In this document: positions 44,122 through 51,595 of the stretch, in pieces
Position numbering within the stretch: position 1 is the stretch's first letter
How the letters are laid out: each line of letters starts with the position of its first letter
Source of the DNA: JAAZKV01 sp041659525
GTDB taxonomy: Archaea > Iainarchaeota > Iainarchaeia > Iainarchaeales > JAAZKV01
Length of the DNA: 64,000 nt
NCBI GenBank assembly: GCA_041659525.1
Contig: JBAZYC010000001.1
Location: forward strand, 124,001 to 188,000
Reading direction: 5' to 3'
The notes under the pieces: generated by a model
The model's input: only the letters and a program-made list of their open reading frames with translations
Told to the model about the DNA's origin: nothing
The model's database searches: none
Program-made: the position numbers and the translations under genes

Positions 44122-44144
44122 AAGTAGCTTTAAAAAGATTACTA

Positions 44145-44161
44145 ACTATATATTGTATAGT
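44145..44161 (+). promoter_or_regulatory. Dyad over the regulator's TATA region, probable operator
   Basis: ACTATA-TATTG-TATAGT is a perfect inverted repeat with six-base arms. It overlaps the TATA element expected for the HxlR-type gene at 44209, so a dimeric regulator bound here would block its own promoter. Confidence 0.45.
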
Positions 44162-44208
44162 AATGAAATAATCAGTAATATTGGCGATTTGAAAGGATTT
44201 GTTGAATT

Positions 44209-44523
44209 ATGGCTAAAAACACAACTCAAAATAACCCCTTAGAAAAAGCTCTTGAGATGATTGGAAAGAAATATAATTTATTAATTCTTGAAACAATTTT
44301 CAAGCACAATAAACGTGCAGGGTTTAACCAAATGTTAAAAGAGGTTCCAGGAATCAATCCAAGAATCCTCTCCATCCGACTAAAAGAGATGGAATCAGAT
44401 AAACTAGTGACAAAAAATCTAATCCTTGGTACCCCTGTTAAGACTGAGTACGCTCTTACTCCTAAAGCTGAAGAGCTAATTGGAACTATTGAGAAGCTAA
44501 AAACTTGGGCTCAAAAGTACTAA
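44209..44523 (+). CDS. HxlR-type winged-helix transcription regulator
   Basis: 104 residues. LEKALEMIGKKYNLLILETI, then FNQMLKEVPGINPRILSIRL (recognition helix) and a wing ending YALTPKAEELIGTIEKLKTW are the HxlR family pattern. Such proteins dimerise through the N-terminal helix and bind dyads; a candidate dyad lies at 44145-44161, just upstream. GAAAGGA at about 44190 could be its ribosome site. Many HxlR proteins sense redox or aldehyde signals, but no cysteine is conserved here. It is divergent from the 52-residue gene. Confidence 0.85.
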   Translation: MAKNTTQNNPLEKALEMIGKKYNLLILETIFKHNKRAGFNQMLKEVPGINPRILSIRLKEMESDKLVTKNLILGTPVKTEYALTPKAEELIGTIEKLKTWAQKY

Positions 44524-44684
44524 CTCAAAATTAATCTAATTAAAACCAAATCAAATCTTCACCAAAAACAACTAAACCAAAAAAACCATTTTGTTATGTT
44601 GAAGTTAACTGTATTTTTGGTTACATTCAAATTTCATAAGTTTATATTAATACAAATCTCGAAAGTAATTAGGAAGGTGGTTTA

Positions 44685-45240
44685 TTGAAACTAGAAACAA
44701 GTAGACTCGTTCTACGAGAATTGTATAAGGAAGATTCGGATGCAATCATTGGGAAGATTAATACACTAAAGGTCTCACAATACCTTTTAGTCGTACCGCA
44801 TCCGTATGGACCTATGCAATGCCCTCGAATTCCTAAACCGCACCATAGAAGAGCAAGCTAAAGTTCCAAGAACTAATTTCGAACTCGCAATAACTCTAAA
44901 GCCAAGTGATGAACTCATAGGCGCAGTTGGCTTAACTAAAGTTAATGAGTTTGAAGGAACTGGAACTATAGGTTATTGGCTCGAAGAGAAGCATTGGCGA
45001 AAAGGCTTCATGACTGAGGCTACAAATCGACTCATTGAATTTGCTTTCAATGAACTAAATTTGCGGCGCTTAAATGCTGAGGCTTATACAAAAAACGATG
45101 CTTCAAATGCACTATTAAAAAAACTGGGTTTTCAATTTGAGGGAGTAAAGTGGAAGGGCCACAGGTCAAGAGCAACTGGGGAAGTGCATGATTGCAATTT
45201 TTACGGATTGCTTGCGGAAAATTGGCCAAAAAAGCCCTAA
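44685..45240 (+). pseudogene. GNAT acetyltransferase interrupted by a frameshift
   Basis: The N-terminal part (from TTG at 44685, KLETSRLVLRELYKEDSDAI) and the C-terminal part (IGYWLEEKHWRKGFMTEATN, LRRLNAEAYTKNDASNALLK, KLGFQFEGVKWKGHRSR) together form a complete RimJ/RimL-type N-acetyltransferase, but they lie in different frames, with the break near 44800-44806. A one-base change would join them (total length is not a multiple of three). Either the gene is inactive or the base is a sequencing error; the second half alone could be read from an ATG at 44806. Confidence 0.7.
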
Positions 45241-45251
45241 AAGAGTTTATT

Positions 45252-45280
45252 TCCAAAGGAAAAAGAGTATTTCCTTTGGA
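45252..45280. terminator. 11-base inverted repeat after the acetyltransferase
   Basis: TCCAAAGGAAA (45252-45262) and TTTCCTTTGGA (45270-45280) pair perfectly around a seven-base loop, right after the stop of the acetyltransferase. Probably a terminator; a second one follows at once. Confidence 0.55.
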
Positions 45281-45286
45281 TTTATG

Positions 45287-45324
45287 TCAAAGGACTTTAA
45301 TTAAGGAACAAAAAAGTCCTTTGA
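45287..45324. terminator. Second 11-base inverted repeat
   Basis: TCAAAGGACTT (45287-45297) and AAGTCCTTTGA (45314-45324) pair perfectly. With the repeat at 45252 it makes two stacked hairpins of related sequence (both contain AAAGGA). Confidence 0.5.
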
Positions 45325-45462
45325 TATAATAAAAAAACATTAATTTAGGACTCTGTTGATGTCTTTTTATATTAAACAAAAGTTGTAAACAAAAAAAATA
45401 ATTAAAAAATTTTACTAATTTTACTTAATTAATTTTAATTTTTTTCTCACAAGTAAGGCCTG

Positions 45463-45479
45463 CCCTCTAAACAAGAGGG
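45463..45479. other. Short hairpin upstream of membrane-protein gene
   Basis: CCCTCT (45463-45468) and AGAGGG (45474-45479) pair around a five-base loop, 29 bases before the start at 45509. It could end transcription from upstream or shape the leader. The rest of the gap 45241-45508 is AT-rich and empty apart from the two longer hairpins. Confidence 0.35.
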
Positions 45480-45508
45480 TTTATTTACCCCTTTAGTGTT
45501 ATTTAGTC

Positions 45509-46183
45509 ATGCGTTTTTCAAAAAACCTTCCTAAAGAGAAAAGTTTTTTCACAAAGAAAAAAATACTTTCAACTAACCAAGCGCTTTTCTTTATTCTTGA
45601 AGAAGCAACTCTAATTTTCTTAATAGTAATTCAACTCTACCACTTACTTGGAATCCAGCTTGTAAACAACTCTTTCTTACTATTCCAATACTCAATTGAA
45701 ACTCAAAACATTATGTGGTTCGCGGGCTCAATTGCTTTCTTTTTTATAGGTTATTTTGTAATTGTTCTTAGAGATGAAACAGTTAACTTAATCCACCACA
45801 ATTTTACAAGAGCGCTCTTTAATTCAGCTAAACAAAAAATAGAGAACACTGATAGACAAGTCGCAATGTTTGTTTTTGGAGAACTTGCTTTCGCAACAAT
45901 TATCGCACTAAGTATTTTCCTCTATCTTGATCCTGAAATTAATATTAATTACGCTGATGGTACTCCAATTCCTTTTTTCTTTAAAGTAATTACTTTTGTT
46001 CTTTTCCTTGGAATTAGTTTGCTTTTGTTTTCGCACACCAAGCAATTTAGAGAGGTAGTTTATGGAATCCCCCCTATTCAAAAAAGACTCCACGGCGGAG
46101 AGGAAGAAATAAAACGAATAACTAATACTAAAACAGGTTCCATAAGAGTAACTTCAAGAAAACACTACTTGAAAAAGAAATAA
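45509..46183 (+). CDS. Four-helix membrane protein
   Basis: 224 residues with four hydrophobic segments at about 26-46, 70-90, 117-138 and 155-178, and a very basic C-terminal tail (TKTGSIRVTSRKHYLKKK). The N-terminus is basic too, so both ends are probably inside. Not recognised. It precedes the minus-strand tRNA-Thr gene. Confidence 0.6.
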   Translation: MRFSKNLPKEKSFFTKKKILSTNQALFFILEEATLIFLIVIQLYHLLGIQLVNNSFLLFQYSIETQNIMWFAGSIAFFFIGYFVIVLRDETVNLIHHNFTRALFNSAKQKIENTDRQVAMFVFGELAFATIIALSIFLYLDPEININYADGTPIPFFFKVITFVLFLGISLLLFSHTKQFREVVYGIPPIQKRLHGGEEEIKRITNTKTGSIRVTSRKHYLKKK

Positions 46184-46241
46184 ATAGATTTCCTTAAGGA
46201 ATACTCTTTTCCCTAAAATAAAAGAATTTTAAAAAAAATAA

Positions 46242-46314
46242 GCCTGTGGCGGAATCCGCCTCCGCGACCGCCCCATTACCAATGGGGTGCACTAACTGGC
46301 TATGCTACACAGGC
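46242..46314 (-). tRNA. tRNA-Thr (GGT) with a noncanonical T-loop
   Basis: 73 bases folding as a cloverleaf: acceptor GCCTGTG/CACAGGC, D-stem GCAT/GTGC, anticodon stem CCCCA/TGGGG with loop TTGGTAA (anticodon GGT, Thr), five-base variable loop, T-stem GCGGA/TCCGC. The sequence outside the T-arm matches archaeal tRNA-Thr closely. The T-loop reads GGCGGAT instead of the near-universal TTCRANY, and the D-loop lacks the usual GG, so the two changes are in the parts that normally pair with each other. No CCA is encoded. Confidence 0.8.
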
Positions 46315-46376
46315 AATAAATTAATTGTTTTTCAGCAATCCTTAAATAGTAAACTTTTTTACTGAAAAATTTTGGT

Positions 46377-47102
46377 TTAAGAGAAATCTAAAATATCCCC
46401 GTTTCTTATGTTTCCAGGGTTTCCTCTTACAAAGATGGTTCCATTTTCTCCACTTCTTAGTTCAGTTACGCTCATTGAGCTTTGTTTTAAATCAGAAATT
46501 CTTACTGTCCCTTTTCCTAGTTGGCAACTCATTCTTTTAGTTATTTTTCCAGAGATTACTCTCCCCGAAATCATTGTTTCTGCTCCAACATAAATTCCAC
46601 TTACTTCCATGGAACCAGTAATAGTTGGAACTATAGGAGTTTTTTCTTCGTAACCCATTTTTTCTCGAGCAGTTTTTGAAAATCTTGGAACATATCCTTC
46701 GCCCATTTTTTTTGCAGCTACATCTAGTTCATCGTTTTCATCAAAAACAGGAGTTCCTTTTTGAGAGGATTGTTTTTCTTGTATAGGGGTTGAATCAATA
46801 CTTTCTACCCCTAAGTCAGGTTCGTAATCATAAGGTTCTTCGGATTCTTGAGCAGCAATTTCAGTGAATTCTTTGTTAAATTCAGCAGTTTCTTTTAGGT
46901 GTTGCATTCTTAGTTTATCAAATGGACTTACTTCTTTTATTTTTGAAAGCTTTTTTTTCTCTTCAGCACTTTTTGCGTGATGAGGAACACAAACTCCTAA
47001 ATCTTTTTTTACAGGAGCTGGGGGTTCAACTTTAGCAACAACTTCTTTTTTTGCAAATCCTTTATTTTCTTTTTTTCCTTTCAAAAAATCAAATAAACCC
47101 AT
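46377..47102 (-). CDS. Protein with EF-Tu domain 2-like beta-barrel and disordered N-terminus
   Basis: 241 residues. The first 150 residues are charged and largely disordered (KKEVVAKVEPPAPVKK, EEPYDYEPDLG). The last 80 (GIYVGAETMISGRVISGKIT, then RISDLKQSSMSVTELRSGEN and IFVRGNPGNIRNGDILDFS) have the strand order of the small beta-barrel found in domain 2 of translation GTPases. No GTPase domain is present, so the barrel alone may bind RNA, ribosome or a protein. It precedes the hisD gene but is separate from the operon. Confidence 0.55.
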   Translation of the reverse strand: MGLFDFLKGKKENKGFAKKEVVAKVEPPAPVKKDLGVCVPHHAKSAEEKKKLSKIKEVSPFDKLRMQHLKETAEFNKEFTEIAAQESEEPYDYEPDLGVESIDSTPIQEKQSSQKGTPVFDENDELDVAAKKMGEGYVPRFSKTAREKMGYEEKTPIVPTITGSMEVSGIYVGAETMISGRVISGKITKRMSCQLGKGTVRISDLKQSSMSVTELRSGENGTIFVRGNPGNIRNGDILDFS

Positions 47103-47242
47103 TTTTTACTCATCCCCGAAACTGCATTGTTGTATATAGAATGAGAAGAAAAGAATAAAAACGGGTGTTGGGGAGAAAAAATAGTTATTTTGTTTTTACC
47201 CAAACACCATAAATGAAAGTTTTGAGAACTTAACTGAAATAA

Positions 47243-48445
47243 TTACTTTAATTTTACTCTTTTTTGTGCACTTTTTTTGTGAGCAATTAGTCCTTCAATC
47301 TCTGCAAGAGTAGTTGCAACGTTAATTAGTTTTTTATCAGTTTTAGTTACTTTTTGAATAGTAACTATTTTTACAAAATCTCTTACTGATAATCCCCCAG
47401 TATAACGCGCAGCTCTGTTAGTGGGCAAAGTGTGGTTTGGACCCAAGCAATAATCCCCTAAGCTTTCTGCGGATTTTTCTCCAACAAAAAGGGAACCATA
47501 ATTGCAAAATATGTCCAAGTATTTGGGTTTTATTTTTGCTTGGATCTCTAAGTGTTCCGGAGCAAATTCATTTGCTAATTTCGCAGCTTGAAAAATATCT
47601 TTAACCAAAATAAATTTTGAATTCAAAATAGCTTGCCCAGCAATATTACTAGTACTCAACTCACCCAACTGTCTTTCTATCTCTTTTTTCACTTTTTCAA
47701 TTATTTCTTTCGAAGTACTAATCAAGTTTGCTTTTGCATTAATATCGTGCTCTGCTTGAGCAAGCATATCAGCAGCAATTAACTCAACATTTGCTGTTTC
47801 ATCAGCAACAATTAGTACTTCGCTAGGACCCGCAATAAAATCTATTCCTACTCCTCCATAAACTTCTTTCTTTGCCTCAGCAACATATTTATTTCCAGGT
47901 CCAACAATTTTGTCCACACTTGGAACTTGCTTTGTCCCATAAGCAAGAGCTCCAATTGCCTGTACTCCTCCAATGTTAAAGATTCTATTTGCTCCAGCAA
48001 TATTCGCAGCAACTATTACAACAGGAGTTATTTTTGGAGAACAAACAATTATCTCTTTTACCCCCGCAACTTTAGCTGGAATTACTGTCATTAAAGCAGT
48101 TGAAGGAAGAGGATAATTCCCACCAGGAACATAACAACCCACTTTTTCTAAAGGAATTACTTTTTGCCCAAGCACTCCAAAAGAAGTTTTCACTTTGAAT
48201 CCTTTTACTTGTTCCATTTGAGCTTTTGCAAAAAGTTGAATGTTTTTAGCAGCGTATTTTAAAGCACTAATTGTTTCTTTATCAACTAAAGAATAAGCTT
48301 CTTTTATTTGTTCTTTTGATACTTCAAACTTTTGAGAACTATTCTTATCAAAAGAAATATTGTACTCAAGAACTGCTTTGTCTCCATTCCTTCGCACATT
48401 TTTTAGTATTTCTTTTACTGAATCAACTTTCTCATTTTCTTTCAT
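47243..48445 (-). CDS. hisD: Histidinol dehydrogenase
   Basis: Last two steps of histidine synthesis: oxidises histidinol to histidine with NAD. About 400 residues starting MKENEKVDSVKEI. GPGNKYVAEAKKEVYGGVGI (NAD loop), DFIAGPSEVLIVAD, QAEHDINAKANLIS (zinc ligands) and NHTLPTNRAARYTGGLSVRD are the family's conserved blocks. It is the final gene of the cluster. A repeated 21-base motif (ATGTCCAAGTATT..) also occurs inside this coding region at 47511. Downstream it is separated from 46377 by about 140 bases. Confidence 0.93.
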   Translation of the reverse strand: MKENEKVDSVKEILKNVRRNGDKAVLEYNISFDKNSSQKFEVSKEQIKEAYSLVDKETISALKYAAKNIQLFAKAQMEQVKGFKVKTSFGVLGQKVIPLEKVGCYVPGGNYPLPSTALMTVIPAKVAGVKEIIVCSPKITPVVIVAANIAGANRIFNIGGVQAIGALAYGTKQVPSVDKIVGPGNKYVAEAKKEVYGGVGIDFIAGPSEVLIVADETANVELIAADMLAQAEHDINAKANLISTSKEIIEKVKKEIERQLGELSTSNIAGQAILNSKFILVKDIFQAAKLANEFAPEHLEIQAKIKPKYLDIFCNYGSLFVGEKSAESLGDYCLGPNHTLPTNRAARYTGGLSVRDFVKIVTIQKVTKTDKKLINVATTLAEIEGLIAHKKSAQKRVKLK

Positions 48446-48464
48446 TTTACAACACCCCTTATTT

Positions 48465-49538
48465 TCAAACAATTAAATTTCTTTCAAAAAGTATTTCCCT
48501 AATCCCCTTAAGCAGTTGTTCACATTGTTCTTTTGTTCCAATTCCAATTCTTAAGCACCCTTTGAGCAAAGGATCATCTGTTCTATTTCTTACAAGAATT
48601 CCTCTTTCTTTTAATTTAGAATAAACCACATTACATCTTTCACCAAAATCCCCTATTAAAAAATTTGCTGAAGAAGGAAATACTTTTACCCCAAATTCAG
48701 AAAGTTTTTTTGAAACAATTGCTCGATTTTCGATTACCTGATTCACGTATTCTTGAACAAAATTCTTATCTTCAATTGCAGCGCTTGCACAAATTAGTGC
48801 AACAGTATTAACACTATATGGAGAGATTGATTTTCTTATATTTGCAATTATTTCTTTATTTGAAATAATGCACCCTAATCTTAATCCAGCTAGCCCATAT
48901 GCTTTTGAAAAAGTTCTTGTAATAATCAAATTATCAAATTGACTAATGAGTTCAATTGAACTTTTTCCATAAAACTCAAAGTAAGCTTCATCAATTAATA
49001 CAAGAGAATCATTTGCTTTCGCTTTTTTCAAAATTTTAAGTATTTTTATTTCGCTAATTGAACTCCCTGTTGGATTGTTAGGATTTACAATTACTACTAC
49101 TTTGGTTTTACTCGAAATTGAATTCATTACTTGTTCAAATGGAAAACTTAAATCCAAATTATACAAAACTTCTCTCACTTTCGCTCCTGCAAGTGTTGCA
49201 TAAAATTTAAACATTGCAAAAGTAGGAACAGGAATAATCACTTCTTCCCCTTTTTCAACAAATGTTTGCATTACTTGGTTAATAGCTTCATCTGTCCCAT
49301 TTGTCAAAACAACTTCATCAGAAGAAACGCCTAATTTTATAGAAAGTTTTTCAATAAAATCCCCATATTCAGGATAAACTGAAATTTTATTTGTATTAAT
49401 TTTTTGAAGGGCTAATAAAACTTTAGGAGAACACCCAACGGTGTTTTCGTTAAAGTCCAAGCGCAGCATATTTTCTCTTCCACTCGTCGGAGGAGAATAA
49501 GTCTCAAGTTCAATCACGGTTTGTTTTGGAGAAATCAT
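48465..49538 (-). CDS. hisC: Histidinol-phosphate aminotransferase
   Basis: PLP enzyme: imidazole-acetol phosphate plus glutamate gives histidinol phosphate. 357 residues. MLRLDFNENTVGCSPKVLLA is the N-terminal arm, VVIVNPNNPTGSSISEIKIL and VLIDEAYFEF the PLP pocket, and ITRTFSKAYGLAGLRLGCII carries the Schiff-base lysine in TFSKAYG. RIGIGTKEQCEQLL closes the fold with its substrate-binding Arg. Its start overlaps the HAD gene upstream by 4 bases, so the two are translationally coupled. Confidence 0.93.
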   Translation of the reverse strand: MISPKQTVIELETYSPPTSGRENMLRLDFNENTVGCSPKVLLALQKINTNKISVYPEYGDFIEKLSIKLGVSSDEVVLTNGTDEAINQVMQTFVEKGEEVIIPVPTFAMFKFYATLAGAKVREVLYNLDLSFPFEQVMNSISSKTKVVVIVNPNNPTGSSISEIKILKILKKAKANDSLVLIDEAYFEFYGKSSIELISQFDNLIITRTFSKAYGLAGLRLGCIISNKEIIANIRKSISPYSVNTVALICASAAIEDKNFVQEYVNQVIENRAIVSKKLSEFGVKVFPSSANFLIGDFGERCNVVYSKLKERGILVRNRTDDPLLKGCLRIGIGTKEQCEQLLKGIREILFERNLIV

Positions 49539-50230
49539 AAAATTTCACTCTCCAATTTGCAAATAACAACCTCTGAATCAGTCACCCTATCAATTACAAT
49601 TTTTGCCCCACCCAAATAAAGTCTTTCTTTAAGCGTATTATTTTTCACTGTTGGAGGAATAACCCCTATTCCAATCATTTGCGCACTAATTGCAGCTTTC
49701 ATATCATCAATACTATCCCCAAAATAACAACTTGGGGTTACTAATTTTTTTAGAGCAAGATTTAATCCAAAAGGATTTGGTTTTGGTTTACCCCCCGTGT
49801 CTTCCATTGCAACAATTATTTCAAACAAATCAAATATTTTGAAATATTTCAAAATGAATTCTGCTTCTGCTCTTGGTCTTCCAGTAAGTATTCCTAATTT
49901 GTATTGCTCACCCAACTTTTCAAGATTTGCTTTTGAAAGTAAAAGTTTTTCTTTTGTAATAAATCCATCCCAATTTTTTCCTAAATAATACTCTTGAAAT
50001 TTATCAATAATTTCTTTTTTTGAAACTTTTTTCCCTTTATCAATTATTATTGCTTCAGAGAGGTCCCAATCATTATTGAGCCCTCCGCGTTCTTTGTATT
50101 TTTGAATTTCTTCAGGAGTTGGCAAAATTCCTGTGAAAGTTTCAACAGTTTTTTGAATAGCTTGCCGATAGGATTTACTCACATCAATAAGCACTCCATC
50201 TATATCGAAAATTATTGAATTGAATTTCAT
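49535..50230 (-). CDS. HAD-family hydrolase, probable histidinol-phosphate phosphatase
   Basis: 231 residues. SIIFDIDGVLIDVSKSYRQA supplies the nucleophile and acid Asp pair, LGILTGRPRAEAEFILKYF the Thr/Ser motif, and YFGDSIDDMKAA the metal-binding Asp pair. It lies inside the histidine cluster, with 4-base overlaps to hisC and hisIE. A HAD phosphatase of this type accompanies histidine genes in some archaea and could remove the phosphate of histidinol phosphate, the step not covered by another gene here. This is inference from context; alternatively it hydrolyses another phosphate ester. Confidence 0.8.
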   Translation of the reverse strand: MKFNSIIFDIDGVLIDVSKSYRQAIQKTVETFTGILPTPEEIQKYKERGGLNNDWDLSEAIIIDKGKKVSKKEIIDKFQEYYLGKNWDGFITKEKLLLSKANLEKLGEQYKLGILTGRPRAEAEFILKYFKIFDLFEIIVAMEDTGGKPKPNPFGLNLALKKLVTPSCYFGDSIDDMKAAISAQMIGIGVIPPTVKNNTLKERLYLGGAKIVIDRVTDSEVVICKLESEIL

Positions 50231-50880
50231 TTTTCCACCTTGGCTTCAGTAATTCTTTTTTCATTATCCCTTCTTTCGTTCTCTTTTTCTATTTCTTCAA
50301 TAGTTACTCCTGCGTTTGCCATTGTAACAAACAAAAAGTAAATCAAATCTGAGCATTCCCAAATTAATTCGCTTTTGTTTTTTGCAGTAATAACCTCTGC
50401 GGCCTCTTCAATTAACTTGCGCTTAAGCAAAGCTTCATCCATAAAGAGCTTTTTTGTGTAGGATCCTTGCGGAGCATTGGTTTTTCTTTCAAGAATTTTA
50501 TCATAAAGTGCTTGAAGATTAAATTTTTCTTCCACCCCAAAGCAACTATAACTCCCTGTTTCGCAAGCCACTCCGTTTCCATTAGGAAGATTTCCTTTTT
50601 GCTTTACCAAAAAAAGCAAAGCATCCGAGTCACAATCTTTTTTCACTTCAATTAACTCTTGAATATTCCCCGAAGTTGCTCCTTTTTGAAAAACTCCTTT
50701 TCTACTTCTACTGCAAGTGAAAACCATTTCGCTTGAAATAGATTTTTCTAAACTCTCTTTACTTGAATAAACAAGCGAAAGCACTACTCCATTTTGTTCT
50801 TGAATAATAGTTGGAACCAAATTGTTTTGTTTCTCAAAATCAACTTTACTAATATCAAATTCTTTCAAAGTAGCACTCAT
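50227..50880 (-). CDS. hisIE: Bifunctional phosphoribosyl-AMP cyclohydrolase / phosphoribosyl-ATP pyrophosphohydrolase
   Basis: 217 residues with two activities of histidine synthesis. The N-terminal HisI part has SRSRKGVFQKGATSGNIQ, VKKDCDSDALLFLVKQ and ACETGSYSCFG, the cyclohydrolase zinc and substrate blocks. The C-terminal HisE part has DEALLKRKLIEEAAEVITAK and ECSDLIYFLFVTM, the acidic pattern of the MazG-like pyrophosphohydrolase. The fusion is the usual order. It overlaps the hisG reading frame by 4 bases. Confidence 0.9.
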   Translation of the reverse strand: MSATLKEFDISKVDFEKQNNLVPTIIQEQNGVVLSLVYSSKESLEKSISSEMVFTCSRSRKGVFQKGATSGNIQELIEVKKDCDSDALLFLVKQKGNLPNGNGVACETGSYSCFGVEEKFNLQALYDKILERKTNAPQGSYTKKLFMDEALLKRKLIEEAAEVITAKNKSELIWECSDLIYFLFVTMANAGVTIEEIEKENERRDNEKRITEAKVEK

Positions 50881-51383
50881 TCTCTCACCCCCACGAGTAT
50901 TGCATCTGATTCAATTATTCGATCATAAACCCTCAGCCCCGCTTCGCGTGCGCTAGAACCCGAACAAACAATATCTATTACCAAATCAGCTAAACCCATT
51001 TTCGCAGCAGTTTCAACTGCGCCTGATAAAAAGATTTTTTCAAAAGAAAATCCTTTTTGAGTTAGTTTACCTAAATAATTCTCAGCAATTGCACTATACT
51101 TGGAATTAATCGCGATTTTTGCCTTTGTTTGAAATGTGTCCAAGTTTTTGAGTTCTTTTCCCTGTGGACCCAAAAGACAAAGTGTAGGTTTTCCAAACAT
51201 TGATTCTTTGTTTTTCCAACCCAAATTTTTTATTTCACAAACTCCGCTTAAAGGATTTTTGAGTTTGTATTCCCTCAAGAGATCCTGCCCTGTTAGCCCA
51301 ATGCAACTAATTCCTTTTGCTTGCAATTTATCCACAAATAGAGGAACATCCTCTCCGCGAACAATTATTCGTTCATTAGGCAA
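50877..51383 (-). CDS. hisG: ATP phosphoribosyltransferase, short form; true start uncertain
   Basis: First step of histidine synthesis: ATP plus PRPP. The visible frame has RIIVRGEDVPLFVDKLQAKG, SAIAENYLGKLTQKG, LSGAVETAAKMGLADLVIDI and VCSGSSAREAGLRV, all HisG blocks. No regulatory C-terminal domain is present, so this is the short form, which in bacteria works with a HisS-like partner (HisZ); hisS is next door. The frame stays open without a stop to 51500 and homologous residues (DKTIILPKNSGLEEF) continue upstream of the listed TTG at 51383, but no start codon is found there: see the 51481-51582 feature. Confidence 0.85.
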   Translation of the reverse strand: MPNERIIVRGEDVPLFVDKLQAKGISCIGLTGQDLLREYKLKNPLSGVCEIKNLGWKNKESMFGKPTLCLLGPQGKELKNLDTFQTKAKIAINSKYSAIAENYLGKLTQKGFSFEKIFLSGAVETAAKMGLADLVIDIVCSGSSAREAGLRVYDRIIESDAILVGVRE

Positions 51384-51480
51384 ACTTCCAATAATTTGTC
51401 TAAATTCTTCTAGCCCAGAGTTCTTTGGAAGAATTATTGTTTTATCTTCAAGCAGTTTTAGGGCTTGCGAATCTATAAAA

Positions 51481-51582
51481 TCAGTTTGAGTGTTGATGGG
51501 CTAATGAATCACTTTTTAGAATTTCTTGTGTCTGCACTACTTGCAGTATTTCTTTTTCTTGTATTTTTCCATTCATATTCAT
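51481..51582 (-). CDS. 33-residue reading frame before hisG (leader or frameshifted hisG start)
   Basis: MNMNGKIQEKEILQVVQTQE onwards, ending SLAHQHSN then TGA. A strong GGAGGT (51585-51590) lies just before its ATG codons at 51582 and 51576, directly after the end of hisS. It stops exactly where a +1 shift (skipping the T of TGA) would enter the hisG frame. It is either the real start of hisG, broken or recoded, or a short leader peptide; two His residues near its end are noted but not proof of attenuation. Confidence 0.45.
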   Translation of the reverse strand: MNMNGKIQEKEILQVVQTQEILKSDSLAHQHSN

Positions 51583-51595
51583 CAACCTCCAAATT

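Noticed and set aside
45463..45479. Riboswitch upstream of 45509
   Set aside because: The hairpin is short and lacks any known ligand-binding core.
51481..51582. Histidine attenuator leader peptide
   Set aside because: Two His codons near the end are too few, and no competing hairpins were found; kept only as an alternative to the frameshift view.
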